From: Prostheceraeus crozeri | Taxonomy: Eukaryota > Platyhelminthes > Polycladida > Euryleptidae | Reading direction: 5' to 3' | Assembly: GCA_907163375.1 (NCBI GenBank) | Contig: CAJQUW010002155.1 | Coordinates: 1 to 64,000, forward strand | Length of the DNA: 64,000 bases | Part shown: positions 12,767 through 26,589 of the stretch, in pieces | How the letters are laid out: every line of letters starts with the position of its first letter | How positions within the stretch are numbered: position 1 is the stretch's first letter | Notes under the pieces: generated by a model | The model's database searches: none | Told to the model about the DNA's origin: nothing | The model's input: only the letters and a program-made list of their open reading frames with translations | Made by a program: the position numbers and the translations under genes

Positions 12767-14183
12767 TTAACCCTATTCGTGCCAAAGGGGGCGGATTCCG
12801 CCGCCCAACGCGCATTTTTTGCTGTGGAAACTTTCATACCAATGGATTGGATTGAGATTTCATCATTTTTTAGTTTTTAGGTATTTTTTTCAACTTTCTG
12901 CGAAATTTTGTCAAATTTCTGTTAGTGAAAGAGCTAGATCTAGCCTAGTTTTTTCAAGAGATAGGTTCTAAGATTCAGTTTTTGTTTATGCTGTGTGCAA
13001 GTATAGATTGTATTTTAGCAATAAAACAGAGATAATGGGTGTTGTTGGGATGGTGAGGCTTAGACAGAGGCATGAATGGATAGTGGGGGGGGAGGGGAAA
13101 GGAGGGGGGTGGTTTCTTGAAGTCTCAGCTGGCCTGTATACCATATACATTATACTACAAAGCAATATACAGTCTATGTCTAAAATCATTGGACACCTGG
13201 AATCAAAGGCTATTGGCCTAGTAGAACCAAGTATCTAGTATTTTCTTCTAATTCGAACCACATATGTAGAAAAATTGTCATACTTCTTCGATATCTTTTG
13301 TTTCTAACTTGAATAATGATTTTGCGATAGACATAGAATCATACTTAACAAATGTTATCTACTTATACAAATACAGTAGGACCTAGCTATCTAGTTTTTA
13401 GAACGCCTAGTTTAGGCCAATGAACTGCATGATGATTATCGAGATTCTTTCTTGTGAAGAAATTATTCTACAAATTATGAAGGCTACATGTACAGTAAAT
13501 CTACGATATTTATTAGCCACTGTAGTTACACAAGGTTTCTAGCATTTTTCGTAAATAGAATTATACCGCAGGTAATTAGTAAGCAGAATGTATAGGTTTG
13601 CGTAATTATTTTATGATTGCAGAAATATAAATATGTGCCATTAATTTCATTGTGCAACAATTTGAACAATTTTCTATGCATGTATCCGAACAATGTTAAT
13701 TTCATAGCATATGAAGGAATCAATTTGAAAAAGAGGAATCTTTCATGGCTTTTTATAAAAAATGATACATGTACATGTACATAGTCATTTTAAAAAGAAT
13801 CGTTATCTATGCACCAAAAATATTTATCATGCTAAACCAATATCACTATTCGAAATAGATTACCAAAATTGGGAAAACAGTATACTCTAAGGTTGATATT
13901 GCATGATTTATCAAAGGAAAAATTAAGAAAAAATAAAAAAGATTGAGAAAAAATAAAAAAGATGAGAAAAAATGATGTTTGAATTTTAAAATGCTATTTA
14001 TAGCATCAAGACGAAAACATTATGCAAAATGAATACCACCATTTAGATTTCGAATATCCGAATTGTATAAAAATCCTTAATATCAGGTCTCTTTGTTTGA
14101 TAATGTAGGTAATAATACTGGGGGGCGGATTCCGCCCCCTTGTCTCAGCGTGCGTCAAATACCATTGGTATGAATAGGGTTAA
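12767..14183. mobile_element. piggyBac-like MITE (1.4 kb) with GC hairpins
   Basis: TTAA at 12767-12770 and 14180-14183 bounds inverted termini CCCTATTCGTGCCAA (left) and CCCTATTCATACCAA (right, other strand). Each end carries a subterminal palindrome built on GGGGGCGGATTCCGCC. No transposase frame is present. A tandem AAAAAATAAAAAAGAT repeat lies at 13925-13975. It is related to, but not the same subfamily as, the element at 4923-5952. Confidence 0.75.
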
Positions 14184-16432
14184 GTAGCTGACTCATTCTG
14201 AAAAAGCAGGGAATGCAAGTCAGTTTCGATCATGTGAGCGACGCCTCACTGTTCCAACCCACATGTCATGAGGTGCAGTAAGGCCCTAACCGTAAATAAA
14301 ATGAGATCGACGTTTTGTTCGTCGAATCGTTGCCATCGTTGCTAACAGAAGTACAGCTCTAAATGTATGCATGGTTTTAAAATCTCTATCTCTCTTTAAC
14401 ACTTGAAATTGAATACCAAAAACAAGACAATTTGATGAGCATGACTTAAAGAAAAGCATGGAGCCGTCACTGCATCATGACAATGGCGTACAATGATCCA
14501 AGAACCCACACATTTGGCTGAATTGTGCATACTTTGCTCAGACTGCTAATAATTATGCTGGTGGAAATTCAGGTATGAGAAAATAGAGTTCTAAGTTTAT
14601 GCGAAGTAAATCTGCTCGCTGTATATCAACCATTTCATGTTGTTCTTAACATTATTCATTTTCTAATTCACTTAGCAGTGCGAAACACATCTTGCGGTGT
14701 ACTGAAAATGAGGTTTCGTCTTTTGGTAAGTTCGCAAGAATTTAGTGAATTTCTATGTAATTTATTGAATTCTTTTCAAAAAGTATTCATCAATTGAATA
14801 TCCAGATTGCTATAAGCTACTCAACCTTCTGTGTTGACAAATTTTTGACATATAGTCATAGAAATGAAAATTTCCCAAAAAGGTTAAAATCAAATTTTAA
14901 AATACTTTTTATAGAATGAAGATCTGTGACTATGAAAACTAAAGAATTGTGACTACATTGATTTTCCTGCGTCCGAAATATAAAGTGGTTCTTCTTCTGA
15001 ATTAGCCCCACTGTTTAGTTTAGGTCATCTTGACGAGGGAGGTGGAAGGCGCTTCTTCAACGGGACGCGTTCATAAAATACTTTGAAGAATCAACTGAAA
15101 GTTCGGGGTTGTTCATTCAATGCTCCTTTTTAACGCCAGTATTTCAACTGAGAATGCCACTCAATGTTCAATGATACAGTTGGAGACCAAAATTCCAAAT
15201 AGTGTTCAAGCGATCAGAAAGAGGGTAGAAGACTTCGAGGGTTTGTAAAGAAGCGTCAATCAGAGTATCCCAAGGAGAAAGAAAATCATCTTGTATAAAG
15301 ATGAAGTATTTGTCGATGGTGAAGTGACTGAATATGAAAGATCTCTGATGTACATTTTCTCACAGCATTGACTACGTGATGCCATGAACCTTCATATGCC
15401 ATATTTTTATGGAATATTTTGTAGGTATGTTTAAAAAGAGAGACATACTTGTTCTATTCCGTCAATAAAATTTTTCACCTTGTTTTATTTGTCTCGCGAT
15501 TTTGACTAATGATACCTTGAAGTTTGGAAATAAACGTATTGCTTTGAAAAGGGCACACGTGAAATATGCTGAGGTGTCTCCCCCCAAGGATAGAATCCGG
15601 TGTGCATTGTGTTAAGAGAAAAGAAGAGATAATGAAGAAATGACGTAAAAAAATGAAGCAGACGATGGGATCGTAACATTAAGTTGTCGTCGTACTTCTG
15701 CCACTTCTGCCGAAATTACGAATTCAGTAGATCTAATCGGCACGAAAATAGCAACTATATTTGCACACTATAATGCAATTCTCACGAACGATGAGTTCGC
15801 TTATAAGGAAGTTTGAATAAAAACATCCTGATGTCAAGATGCCTGCACTGAACATTTGTTTGATGTAAAAAACACAACATCCCTCGAGACACTCTCAATT
15901 CTCTCATTCGCAGTTCCTCGCTGAACTCAACAACTTGTAAATGAAGATTACAACTTTTGTTCCAGATAATGTTTTGCAGGCGATTATCCTCTCAAATAAG
16001 AAAGCATGAATGACATCCATTATTTCCATCGAAGGCATATTTGTGTTCTTATAGATCACTAAATAGCTTTTGATTAACTTTGGGTGTTCAGTGATGTCAA
16101 CAAAATGATTGTACTGAGAAAATTGAAATTTGAAATTTGAGAATGAAGAGATACTGATGAAATCTTTGCATGCTTTGTTGTATCACTAACAAATACCATT
16201 GTTCATTACTCTCATATGCCAAATTGAGATAATTCTTGGTACTCTGTAATTATTATTTCCTGTCATGCCTTTCATACTCCGAATGTAGAAGGAAATTGCA
16301 TTATTCTCAGCTTGACAGTTTGTAATTGTCGCAATTTTGGGGATGTTTTGTCAATTGTGTTTCTTTCATTGAAGTTTGAAATTCAGGCTACGCCTGTGCC
16401 AGATGAAATTGGCATATCCAATAATGCTTCTC
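14184..16432. other. Gene-free stretch, nothing recognised
   Basis: More than 2 kb of AT-rich DNA with no frame above about 60 codons, no domain and no repeat ends that I could support. Confidence 0.45.
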
Positions 16433-17401
16433 TACACTGTAAATTGCTGGATACGAAAATTACACACAAACATATACCAAAATCGCATACAATTTGAAAC
16501 TAACATCTGATACGAGATTCTCCTATGTTTACAGAGATCTGGTATGTCTTTCAGACGAAGCCTCACTTACTTTCGTATGTGATTGGTATGCAGTGATACG
16601 AACTATTCTATCTGTGATTGGCTGTTTTACAATTAAATACGAATTGTTGGTATATTTTATATACGAGACCCGATGCAAATTCATCGTCATTCGTATGCCT
16701 CTGGTATGAAGAGATTTAAGTCACATTGCAAAAATATTTATATAGTATTACATTCTACTGTGAAATAACTTTTTTCAGTGATACCAATCGTGAATATTTC
16801 TTTTTGAAAGTGTGTTAACTAGATTAGATTTAATGTGAATTTTATGCTGGATGTCGTCGTTGCTACCTGCCTAGTAACTTTAACAGCACGCTCGGTTATC
16901 TCTATTTAATGAACCAAGTTGAGTAACATCAATTCATATTAACGATATTATTCGTGAAATCATGTAGACTTATATACCTCAAACATAACCAATTTTGCGT
17001 TCATGAATTATAATGTTTATTTATTTCGGATTGATAATATGCATAATTGTTGATGGTTGAATACTTATTGGTTATTCATGAAATGCCTTAGACTTACATG
17101 TATTGAAATCGAATTCAGTAGTGTAAGTTTGACAATTAAATGTCATTATCTTGCTACTTACAAAACAGTAGTAACATTAGTGTGATCTTTATTGACAAAA
17201 GGCTTATATCAACATGTATTAGAAATCATTGATGTTTTTCTTTAACATTGTGCTGGTATGGCTTTAGTATGCAAAGCATACCACATTTGAAAAATCATAC
17301 GAAAAGCATACAAATATATACCAAGGAATACAGAAATATACCAAAAATTATTTAGGTATGCATCCTTCGTATTTGATTGGTATTGAGCGATTTACAGTGT
17401 A
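16433..17401. mobile_element. TA-flanked MITE with TACACTGTAAAT ends
   Basis: The left end is TACACTGTAAATTGC, and the right end is the inverse of TACACTGTAAATCGC (17387-17401). The terminal TA fits a TA target duplication. Subterminal blocks with GGTATAT and CATACGAA motifs recur at both ends in inverse order. The short frames inside have no transposase features. The termini resemble those of the small element at 62353-62640 (TACACTGCAAACT). Confidence 0.6.
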
Positions 17402-17940
17402 CGTTATCTACACGATCCAATCCTGAAAGTAATGGGAAAAAGATAATCACCTTTGTACAATCACTCCATTATTGGAAATTTTGTGAATAATTCATTCGAT
17501 CGGCTGACCTCGAGGTAGAAGGTTAGATGGATAGGTCTGCGTCTCTACTATCAGATAATTCATGTCATGCAAGTCACGCATAACATGTACACGGAAATAC
17601 TACATGAGATCGGTAAGATATCACGAATGTTATGAACTAAAATTATCCTCTAAAAGACTGATTTTAAGATCAAAAATCTACGACTTCCTTGTCAGTTTGT
17701 TCGCCATACTCGTATCATCAAGAGACAAAGATTGCATCAGAAATGCATAAAATATTCTCAATATGAGCATTTAATTCCAGTTTACATAAATGGCTTGATT
17801 ATTTTTGTCTCATGTTGGATCAGGAAGTGTGAATTAATCAATATTCTCTTCTTTTCATGCCTTTATCTTCTTGAATATCTAAAGAGAATGACAGCTATTA
17901 AGTCAATACAAGACACCAACACCCTTGATTCCCCGACCGC
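17402..17940. other. Gene-free stretch, nothing recognised
   Basis: Only short frames lacking recognisable features. Confidence 0.4.
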
Positions 17941-17944
17941 ACTC

Positions 17945-18020
17945 GCCTGACCTAGGAATCGAACCGGAGTCCGCGGTGGAGACGAGCTCGCACCTTCTTC
18001 ACTAGGCCACGCTGACGGTT
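17945..18020 (-). repeat. tRNA-derived SINE head
   Basis: On the minus strand there is an A-box-like TGGCCTAGTGAAG (17997-18009) and a perfect B box GGTTCGATTCC (17955-17965). The acceptor and T-stem halves do not pair well, so this is not a functional tRNA gene. The RNA polymerase III box spacing fits a SINE head. Confidence 0.5.
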
Positions 18021-18059
18021 CAAAAGGAATGCGAGTGAAGGCAGAAGTCATCTCTTAGT

Positions 18060-18589
18060 GATATCGACAGCATATTGTCCTATTATTATTGACAGAACGC
18101 TAACAGCGTTCATATTGTAGCGAGACAGCATATCAGCATGTCATACGACCACGTCACACAGTAGATTGACAACTTTTATGCTTTTATCTTCTTATGTGTA
18201 AATTACTATGTGTCATGATCAGCCACAGCTGCCTATATTTGAATAAATGCCTATTACTATTTTATTATTATGTTGATCCCCCTTAGTACCAGTAACAGGT
18301 CCTAAAGACACTTATACTTCTATCTTTAGCAGTCGCAACAAGAATCTTCGCGGGAGAAAGTTTCCTATTAAAGAAGAATCTTGCGTCTCTCAGACATTCA
18401 TCGCAAAGTGCTGATGTTGATTGTGCAGTAAGATGGAGGAATGAATGAGATGCTACAATGGACTGCACGGAGGGCTCTTGCATCTTTGCGTGCTATATCG
18501 ATTTCCTGACAAAGCAGCATGCAAGAACAAGAGAAATTCACATAACCAGTGTCATAACCACAGAATTAATTGTTTAACACTTTGCTAGA
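18060..18589. other. Gene-free stretch, nothing recognised
   Basis: No supported feature. Confidence 0.4.
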
Positions 18590-19080
18590 AGTGCAAACTG
18601 ATTCAAAACAGATGGCACATGCAGGAACTTAATAAGTGGGCAAAAAGAAATTTTTAATACCTTGCAGAGATAGGAAAATAGTCGTGCATCGCTTGCGGAT
18701 TGCTCTGAATTCCTTCAAAATGCTCCGATCACCACGACTCCTTCAGATTCGAAGAATTCAGATCATTGCGCAAAAGTTTTCTCGATAATGTTGGGCCCTC
18801 CGATCATTTTAAAAAAGTTAGCTGGCGCATGAAAAAGCGTTCACAAACTTCTCTGTAGAACTTGACATCGACTGCGTCTCTTTGCTGTGTGATCCGGTTG
18901 ATAACAGTCACTGAAACTCGCACAATTTCGCGTGTTTAATGTTGAATCTGGCTGCTCATTGTTCGATTGCTATGGTATTTAGTCAGCAGATTGTGCATTT
19001 CAATAACGTTACATGTTCCAATGTTTCCTTCTAGTCAAACGGAAGAAGAAGAGACGACCTGTCTAATTCTGTGGTCATAA
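18590..19080 (-). repeat. Dispersed repeat, inverse partner of 55545-55985
   Basis: The reverse complement of this segment matches 55545-55985 over its whole length. Examples are CTGCATGTGCCATC, GAATTCTTCGAATCT and CAACCGGATCACACA. Small indels break any shared reading frame, so the 121-codon frame in the other copy is not conserved here. The repeat family is unidentified. Confidence 0.65.
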
Positions 19081-21066
19081 CAACTTCTCGATTCAATATT
19101 TTTCCAACGCCGCAAATGAACAGTTCCTGTGTCAGATGTTTCAGATCATATTGATCGTGTTACAGCAGTGTAAAGACAATGAGAATCCCAGTCCTCAAAA
19201 GGCTGGGATAGATTGATAGCATTCATCGATAGAAACAGAAATATATGAACATGTAGAGAATCTTTCATTGGTCTTCAAACAACACGACTATCATTCACTG
19301 AACAACTTTATTGAGCAACAAATTAATTATATCTGGAATGTTTTTGCGATCTGATTTCTTCCCTTGGAAATGTCGGATAATGAAACACTTTTTACTATAA
19401 AGCTTGAAATGATCATGATCCCCTTTGAAATGTTTCGTCTTCTGGTCGATGTTATCATCATGCGTACCGTAAATTTAGGCTAAGTTGGTGCGAATACGAT
19501 TATTGCCATGCTGGCGAGATGCACAGTGTACAAAAAAATAGAATAACAAGTCAGAATGAAGACAATCTTTGATCGCTAGAATCTGACTTTTGCAACGTCC
19601 ATCAACGATGTCTTGATTTCACTGACTCCTCCAATCCAACTGAACTACAACGGAACTTGAGAAGGAGACATAAAAGCTCTGTATGTCCGCTGTTTCCGAG
19701 GTAGGAAACTGGGTCGACGATAATGACTTTGAAATTCAATTTGTCAAATCAACACAACACAGAAACATTTCCATTGTACCAAATTTAATGAATATACATG
19801 TAATTAGTTTCGTAGATATCTCATTTTTATATAATATTTCGCCGCATTTGAACAAAGCTAGTGAGTTGACTGACGTTTCATAAAGAGAAATTTGCAAAAA
19901 CATACACTATAACAATAAACAAAACTCCATTAGATACAGCTCAGTTCATTTTGTGTATCGTTTGAATTCATATTATTAAGAAGTGATTGTTAATAACAAT
20001 TACTCAGCTGAAATGCATCGCTGCTTTCACAGTAAGAAGGGAAATGAAGTCTGTGGGTCATCAGCACTGATATATAGATGCAATCCACATTCCAGGACAT
20101 TCATTGTTAGTTCTGGTAGGATGATTGCCACTGAACACCTACAATATCTGACAGAATGCGACAAAATGAATAGCAATGAATTATAGCTTAAATTTTATCA
20201 AAAATGTAGGTAATTAATTAAATTATGTCAAAATAACTCATGGTTCTTTTCCACACAATAATACAGATTGCCCAAAAGTCAAACAATCACAAATCGAAAA
20301 AATCAATCAATATTCAACAGTTGTTGTTTAGTTAATTTGCATACAAAGCATCTGTTTTGAAGTCGGTTGAGAACCTACAAATTCGTCGGATATCGCAGGA
20401 TATTGGAGGTGACAATCGTCTGTTGATTTTGTCAGTAATTTTGTAGGATAATTGTCGGTCTACGGTTTACAGTGTGAATTGGAATAGGTCTGGAATCAAT
20501 GCTTTACGATCTCTTTGAAAAGTTGTTCTCAATAATATGATAATATAAGATGCACATAATGATAAATTTATCAAGACAGAAAACAGAATACATACTATAA
20601 ATTTATACAGAAAAAGAAACTTTTCTGTAGTCATAAATCTCATGTTTTGTTAAACAACAGTCAAAACTTTGATGCTACACAATAGAGAGCACTTTATTTT
20701 CATTTGTTTTACATATGATAACCTCAAGAGACGTTGTGCAAGTAATTATACAGCTTCTTCTGGAGACGAAAGCATTCTTGCCTTTAAGGATTCCTTTTGT
20801 CATTTCGATTTGTTTTTGATTTTCAGTTGAGGTGAATATGTTCACGTCCGTTTAATTATTATCAGCCACTGGTATTGATTGATTCGTGTCGCATGATGTT
20901 TTAGTGTCGAGTTGAATGCTGCTCGGCGTGCGCTTCTAACCGGCAAACGATCAATGATGATGAGAAGTTTCACAAAGCAAGACATTTCAGTTATCGCTAC
21001 GATGCCCGAACATGTAGGCCTACTTCGCTATCCCGTTGCAGGAAGTACAGGAACATTGAAATTAGG
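19081..21066. other. Gene-free stretch, nothing recognised
   Basis: Two frames of about 66 codons (19683-19883 and 19983-20186) have no recognisable domain. A short inverted pair (CCTACAAATT and AATTTTGTAGG, 20375-20445) may be a MITE remnant. Confidence 0.35.
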
Positions 21067-23275
21067 AGTTAATGAATAGGAGTAAAGTTAATAGAAATGT
21101 ATTGTGACTCTTAGTTGTTTCAAAGCTTTAGCTCTGATTGCTTTTCGAAACATTGTTTTCGTATAAAATATTTTGGCGGTTTTGCCTAAATTGTGGAGAT
21201 TAAGTTGTTTCACTATTTTGACATGGGTGAAATATATTTTCTTGTAATCGAATCATGTACTTTCTCAAATTTTGCCTACCCAAGTATCGCAACAATGATT
21301 AGAACCTCAAAAAATCATTTTGTGAGAAATCAAATGCATAGAAAAAAGGATTTCCAAAACAGCGTTTTGTTTTGTTGTGCTTGAATAAGGATTTAAGTTT
21401 AATGCGCTGGAAACATTGGAATGGACTTATATCAACATAATTTATCTATAGTGTTGTTAGACGAATAGAATTGTTATACGGAATCAAAAATGTAATTCAA
21501 TGGGGTGAACAAGGTCGCTAAGGAAATGCAAATTAGTAATAAATATAAAAGGCAGTTGCTGATTCATTGCAGAGGCGAATGGCCACCATGTGTGGTCATC
21601 TACCTGGCCTGATTACAAAATCACAGCACCAGATTAGAGAACAAGGACCTATGAAACCCTTATAGATTGACTTTATTCATCCCAACTTATTGAAGTAGTA
21701 AACAATGGGGCATTTGCATGCATTTCCAAAACTCCCGTATTCCACGCCGGCTAACTATTTAAATACCATCAAACATACCCTCAGCATTTTGATACGCTTC
21801 TGCAAATTGATCAAAACAGATCATTTATCAAAACCTCGAACAAATGTTTCTTTGAAGAGAGTGGATTTTTTAAATTTTGAATCACAATTTATGGTAGCAA
21901 GTCAAAAATTGTTCATTTCCAAAACACATTGTAAAACAAAATTCCAATGTTATACATGTATAGAATGCATAAGATCAGATTGATAAGATCAGATCAGGAA
22001 GAGAGAAATATTAGCAAGCATTTACATGTATTAAGATTTCGGATTCTCAATAACTGATACTCTCTTTTGTAGTCATGCTGGTCACGTTGGTTTTTTAAGA
22101 TTTGGTAAAACTGATTCCATACGATCATCAAAATCAGAAGGGTTTACCAAAAGCATGATACCTCAATCACAGAGGATTTTCAAAGTCAGGGATTTCAAAG
22201 CACCAAATGATATGGTAAAATTAGGTGGTGGCATACCATCACATCAATCGGAAAGGCACTGAAAAGGGATACAGAAAAAATAACATTACCTTTATTTCTA
22301 AAGACAACAGCATCCCTGGACTCAGGTGAAGGTCCAAAAAAACGCCAATTTTTAATAAATTTCCATCGGATTATTATTTGAAATGGAAAATGACAACAAA
22401 AACTAATAAACCATCCACTATTCGAAAGATCTGTCAAGGTGGCTGATAAAATGATGATTATTAATCACTCTGAGATGACATCATTGTGTCAGATGAGGAC
22501 AAGGTCAAATAATTCAAACTTTTAATTCAGCTGAAATATCACTAAAAATCACACATTTTAATATTTAGTTTCTGCAGGTGAGGAAGCAATCCAATTCGAT
22601 GACTTTAATCGTGACACTGAGGGTAAAAAGAACATGATTCTAAATATTTCTAATAATTGCTGATTAGATGCAGAACTGGAAAGTGCACACAATAAAAAAT
22701 AATGTCTCAAATTTGAATTTCAAAATTCAAACAAAAAGCAGATAATTTGAGATTCAAAAACTTTGCATTAGTGAATATCTATATATTGATAGGAAGAATA
22801 CTTTATATAATCTCAATTTATTTCATCAAGAATTGATGCCGGAATATGCATTGAAAGTGAATATACTGAGATCAGCCAAAATAATTCAAAATAGTTCTCA
22901 TGCCACAAATATTTTGCCAAATTTATTTTCCATCAGTCAAAAGTTGCATAAATACGTAGAAAGCAATTTACTAGAAATCTGGTGTTCATAGCTTGTTTGG
23001 TTTAAAAGAAATTGAAAAATCTCAAGTAGTGGGCGGACGTTTAGGCTTATCGTTAAGGGCTTCAATCCTCAGCATGAGCCGCACCGAAAACTTTCAAAGC
23101 CGTTATCAGCTCCAGCAAAAGGTAATGCAATGGGAGCCATTTGGCGGGAATAAAGTCACCGTACAATGACGAGGAAAGTTGACAATTGAAGAATTAATTA
23201 AATAAAACATTCTCGTTGGCAATAACGAGAAACTAGTCGAAGAAACTAATCTCATGTAATAGATCGCATGATGAC

Positions 23276-23476
23276 ATGGATTCCGAAGTGGTAATAAAAC
23301 ATACAACAACAAAGTCATTGATGACAAACTTCTTATCTTCAACTGGCTTAACAGGGACTCCGGGTGATAGTGCGCGTAAAGATGGAGATGAAATAACTTC
23401 AACGGCGGATGACAGGAAGCAGGCTAATTTGAACTCAAGCGGCCAGTTTCAAACAAAAGCCTGTCCACCAAAATAA
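23276..23476 (+). CDS. Hypothetical 66-aa ORF (duplicated)
   Basis: A 66-codon ATG-to-TAA frame encodes a soluble, charged, Ser/Thr-rich peptide ending KACPPK. The same frame is kept in the second duplication unit (26389-26589) with no indels. The copies differ by eight bases by eye, about six causing four amino-acid changes and two silent. That ratio does not argue for strong protein constraint. It may be an exon remnant or a chance frame; no homologue is recognised. Confidence 0.2.
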   Translation: MDSEVVIKHTTTKSLMTNFLSSTGLTGTPGDSARKDGDEITSTADDRKQANLNSSGQFQTKACPPK

Positions 23477-23692
23477 TGAGATGTCAGCAATTGAATTTTG
23501 AAAAATTTTCGGCAAAAGTCTTCCACAACTTTCAAAATTCTGGCTAACTTGTAAGCAAAGTAGTCCTCATTAACGGTGTAAACGCGTCCGAAACTATTCA
23601 GACCAATTTTCTAAATTGCATGTCCTGTGCGAATGATTTGTTCAGATACGACCAGATAATAACTAATTATGTCCTGTAATGTAAAAATACTG

Positions 23693-24028
23693 CTAGAAAG
23701 ATGCACTTCTGTATAAAATCTGGATAAAGCCCGCATTTAAGTGACACAAATAGAGGTCCGAAATAACAAAAACATTGCGCAATTTGGATGGGGATGTATT
23801 TGAGGTGCAAAGGAAAAAAACGAGTCGGATGAACTTATAAGTAGTGTTGTGAGGTTCAGAGGTTCCAAAACACCTTCTTTGAAATTTGAAATGACAGACA
23901 GAGTCATCCAGGCTCGTTCTTTTAAGGATAGTAGCATACAAAATCATCAAATGATTTTCAGAATTCGGGAAATCTCTGGAAAAAAATATGAAGTTATTTT
24001 TTTCATTGGTATTTTTAGTTGAAAACAT
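23693..24028 (-). CDS. Hypothetical 111-aa ORF (duplicated)
   Basis: An ATG-initiated minus-strand frame with a counterpart in the second unit (26808-27146, 112 codons). The start, the stop and most residues agree. A short divergent patch in the middle (EPHNTTYK versus EICSQHYLQ) changes length by one codon without breaking the frame. Composition is rich in Phe, Ser and Leu, and no domain is recognised. Coding status is doubtful. Confidence 0.2.
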   Translation of the reverse strand: MFSTKNTNEKNNFIFFSRDFPNSENHLMILYATILKRTSLDDSVCHFKFQRRCFGTSEPHNTTYKFIRLVFFLCTSNTSPSKLRNVFVISDLYLCHLNAGFIQILYRSASF

Positions 24029-26388
24029 TTTGCAAGGGAATTTATATAAATTGACAAATCAATCAATGAGTTCTTAGACAATTTGTCCCCCCGACATATT
24101 GGTAGAAGGTGAAGAATAACTTAAGTACAGCATGGATAAGTATTCAAAGGGACAAGAAGTAAATGTTAGGACCGATCCATAATACTTAAATTCATTAACT
24201 TATACAGTTAATGAATAGGAGTAAAGTTAATAGAAATGTATTGTGACTCTTAGTTGTTTCAAAGCTTTAGTTCTGATTGCTTTTCGAAACATTGTTTTCC
24301 TCTAAAATATTTTGGCGGTTTTGCCTAACTGTGGAGATTAAGTTGTTTCACTATTTTGACATGGGTGAAATATATTTTCTTGTAATCGAATCATCTACTT
24401 TCTCAATTTTGCCTACCCAAGTATCGCAACAATGATTAGAACCTCAAAAAATCATTTTGTGAGAAATCAAATGCATAGAAAAAAGGATTTCCAAAACAGC
24501 GTTTTGTTTTGTTGTGCTTGAATAAGGATTTAAGTTTAATATGCGCTGGAAACATTGGAATGGATTTATATCAACATAATTTATCTATAGTGTTGACCCT
24601 ATCCAACAAATAGAATTGTTATACGGAATCAAAAATGTAATTCAATGGGGTGAACAAGGTCACTAAGAAAATGCGAATTAGTAATAAATATAAAAGGCAG
24701 TTGCTGATTCATTGCAGAGGCGAATGGCCACCATGTGTGGTCATCTACCTGGCCTGATTACAAAATCACAGCACCAGATTAGAGAACAAGGACCTATGAA
24801 ACCCTTATAGATTGACTTGACTTTTAAACATTATTGAAGTAGTAAACAATGGGGCATAATGCATGCATTCCAAAAATCCCGTATTCCACGCGTATTCCAC
24901 GCCGGCTAACTAAATTGTCAATACCATCAAACATACCCCAGGCATTTTGTGATACCTTTCTGCGAATTGATCAAAAACCTCGAACAAATTCTTCGAAGAG
25001 AGTGGATTTTTTTAAATTTTGAATCACAATTTATGTAGCAAGTCAAAAATTGTTCATTTCCAAAACACATTGTAAAACAAAATTCCAATGTTATACATGT
25101 ATAGAATGCATAAGATCAGATTGATAAGATCAGATCAGGAAGGAGAGAAGAAATATAAGCATTTACATGTATTAAGATTTCGGATTCTCAATAACTGATA
25201 CTCTCATTGTAGTCATGCTGGTCACGTTGGTTTTTTTAAGATTTGGTAAAAAACTGATTCCAATACCATCATCAAAATCAGAAGGGTTTTCAAGCACCAA
25301 ATGATATGGGTAAAATTAGTGGTGGCATACCATCACATCAATCGGAAAGGCACTGAAAAGGGATACAGAAAAATATTACCTTTATTTCTAAAGACAACAG
25401 CAACAGCACCCTGGACTCAGGTGAAGGTCAAAAAACGCCAATTTTTTAATAATTTCCATCGGATTATTATTTGAAATGGAAAATGACAACAAAAACTAAT
25501 AAACCATCCACTATTCGAAATATCTGGTCAAGGTGGCTGATAAAATGATGATTATTAATCACTCTGAGATGACATCATTGTGTCCAGATGAGGACAAAGG
25601 TCAAATAATTCAAACTTTTAATTCAGCTGAAATATCACTAAAATCACACATTTTAATATTTAGTTTCTGCAGGTGAAGATGCCAATTCGATGACTTTAAT
25701 CGAGACACTGAGGTAAAAAGAACATGATTCTAAATATTTCTAATAATTGCTGATTAGATGCAGAACTGGAAAGTGCACACAATAAAAAAAATAATGTCTC
25801 AAATTTGAATTTCAAAATTCAAACAAAAAGCAGATAATTTGAGATTCAAAAACTTTGCATTAGTGAATATCTATATATTGATAGGAAGAATACTTTATAT
25901 AATCTCAATTTATTTCATCAAGAATTGATGCCGGAAATAGCATTGAAAGGTGAATATACTGAGATCAGCCAAAATACTGAGTCAGCCAAATATAATTCAA
26001 AATAGTTCTCATGCCACAAATATTTTGCCAAATTTATTTTTCCATCATCAAAAGTTGCATAATACGTAGAAAGCAATTTACTAGAAATCTGGTGGTTTTC
26101 ATAGCTTGTTTGGTTAAAAGAAATTGAAAAATCTCAAGTGGGGGCGGACGTTAGGCTTGTCGTTAAGGGCTTCAATCCTCAGCATGAGCCGCACCGAAAA
26201 CTTTCAAAGCCGTTATCAGCTCCAGCAAAAGGTAATGCAATGGGAGCCATTTGGCGGGAATAAAGTTCATCGTACAATGACGAGGAAAGTTGACAATTGA
26301 AGAATAATTAAATAAAACATTCGTTGGCAATAACGAGAAACTATTGTAGTCGAAGAAACTAATCTCATGTAATAGATGGCATAATGAC

Positions 26389-26589
26389 ATGGATTCCGAA
26401 GTGGTAATAAAGCATACAACATCTAAGTCATTGATGACAGGCTTCTTATCTTCAACTGGCTTAACAGGGACTCCGGGTGATAGTGCGCGTAAAGATGGAG
26501 CTGAAATAACGTCAACGGCGGATGACAGGAAGCAGGCTAATTTGAACTCAAGCGGCCAGTTTCAAATAAAAGCCTGTCCACCAAAATAA
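26389..26589 (+). CDS. Hypothetical 66-aa ORF, second copy
   Basis: Same length and frame as 23276-23476. The observed residue differences are T to S, N to G, D to A and T to I. See the first copy for interpretation; it is not recognised as a known protein. Confidence 0.2.
   Translation: MDSEVVIKHTTSKSLMTGFLSSTGLTGTPGDSARKDGAEITSTADDRKQANLNSSGQFQIKACPPK

Larger units (their letters stand above)
21067..24205 (+). repeat. 3.1-kb tandem duplication, unit 1
   Basis: The sequence from AGTTAATGAATAGGAG to TTATACAGT is repeated immediately downstream with an offset of 3139 bp. The two units are very similar at both ends and less so in the middle, where many 1-10-base indels separate them. The unit contains a copy of the dispersed repeat seen at 3780 and 60876 (here about 22250-23060). 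No known transposon protein or host exon is recognised. Confidence 0.9.

Noticed and set aside
17945-18020. Functional tRNA gene
   Set aside because: Perfect B box, but the acceptor and T stems do not pair; kept as a SINE head.
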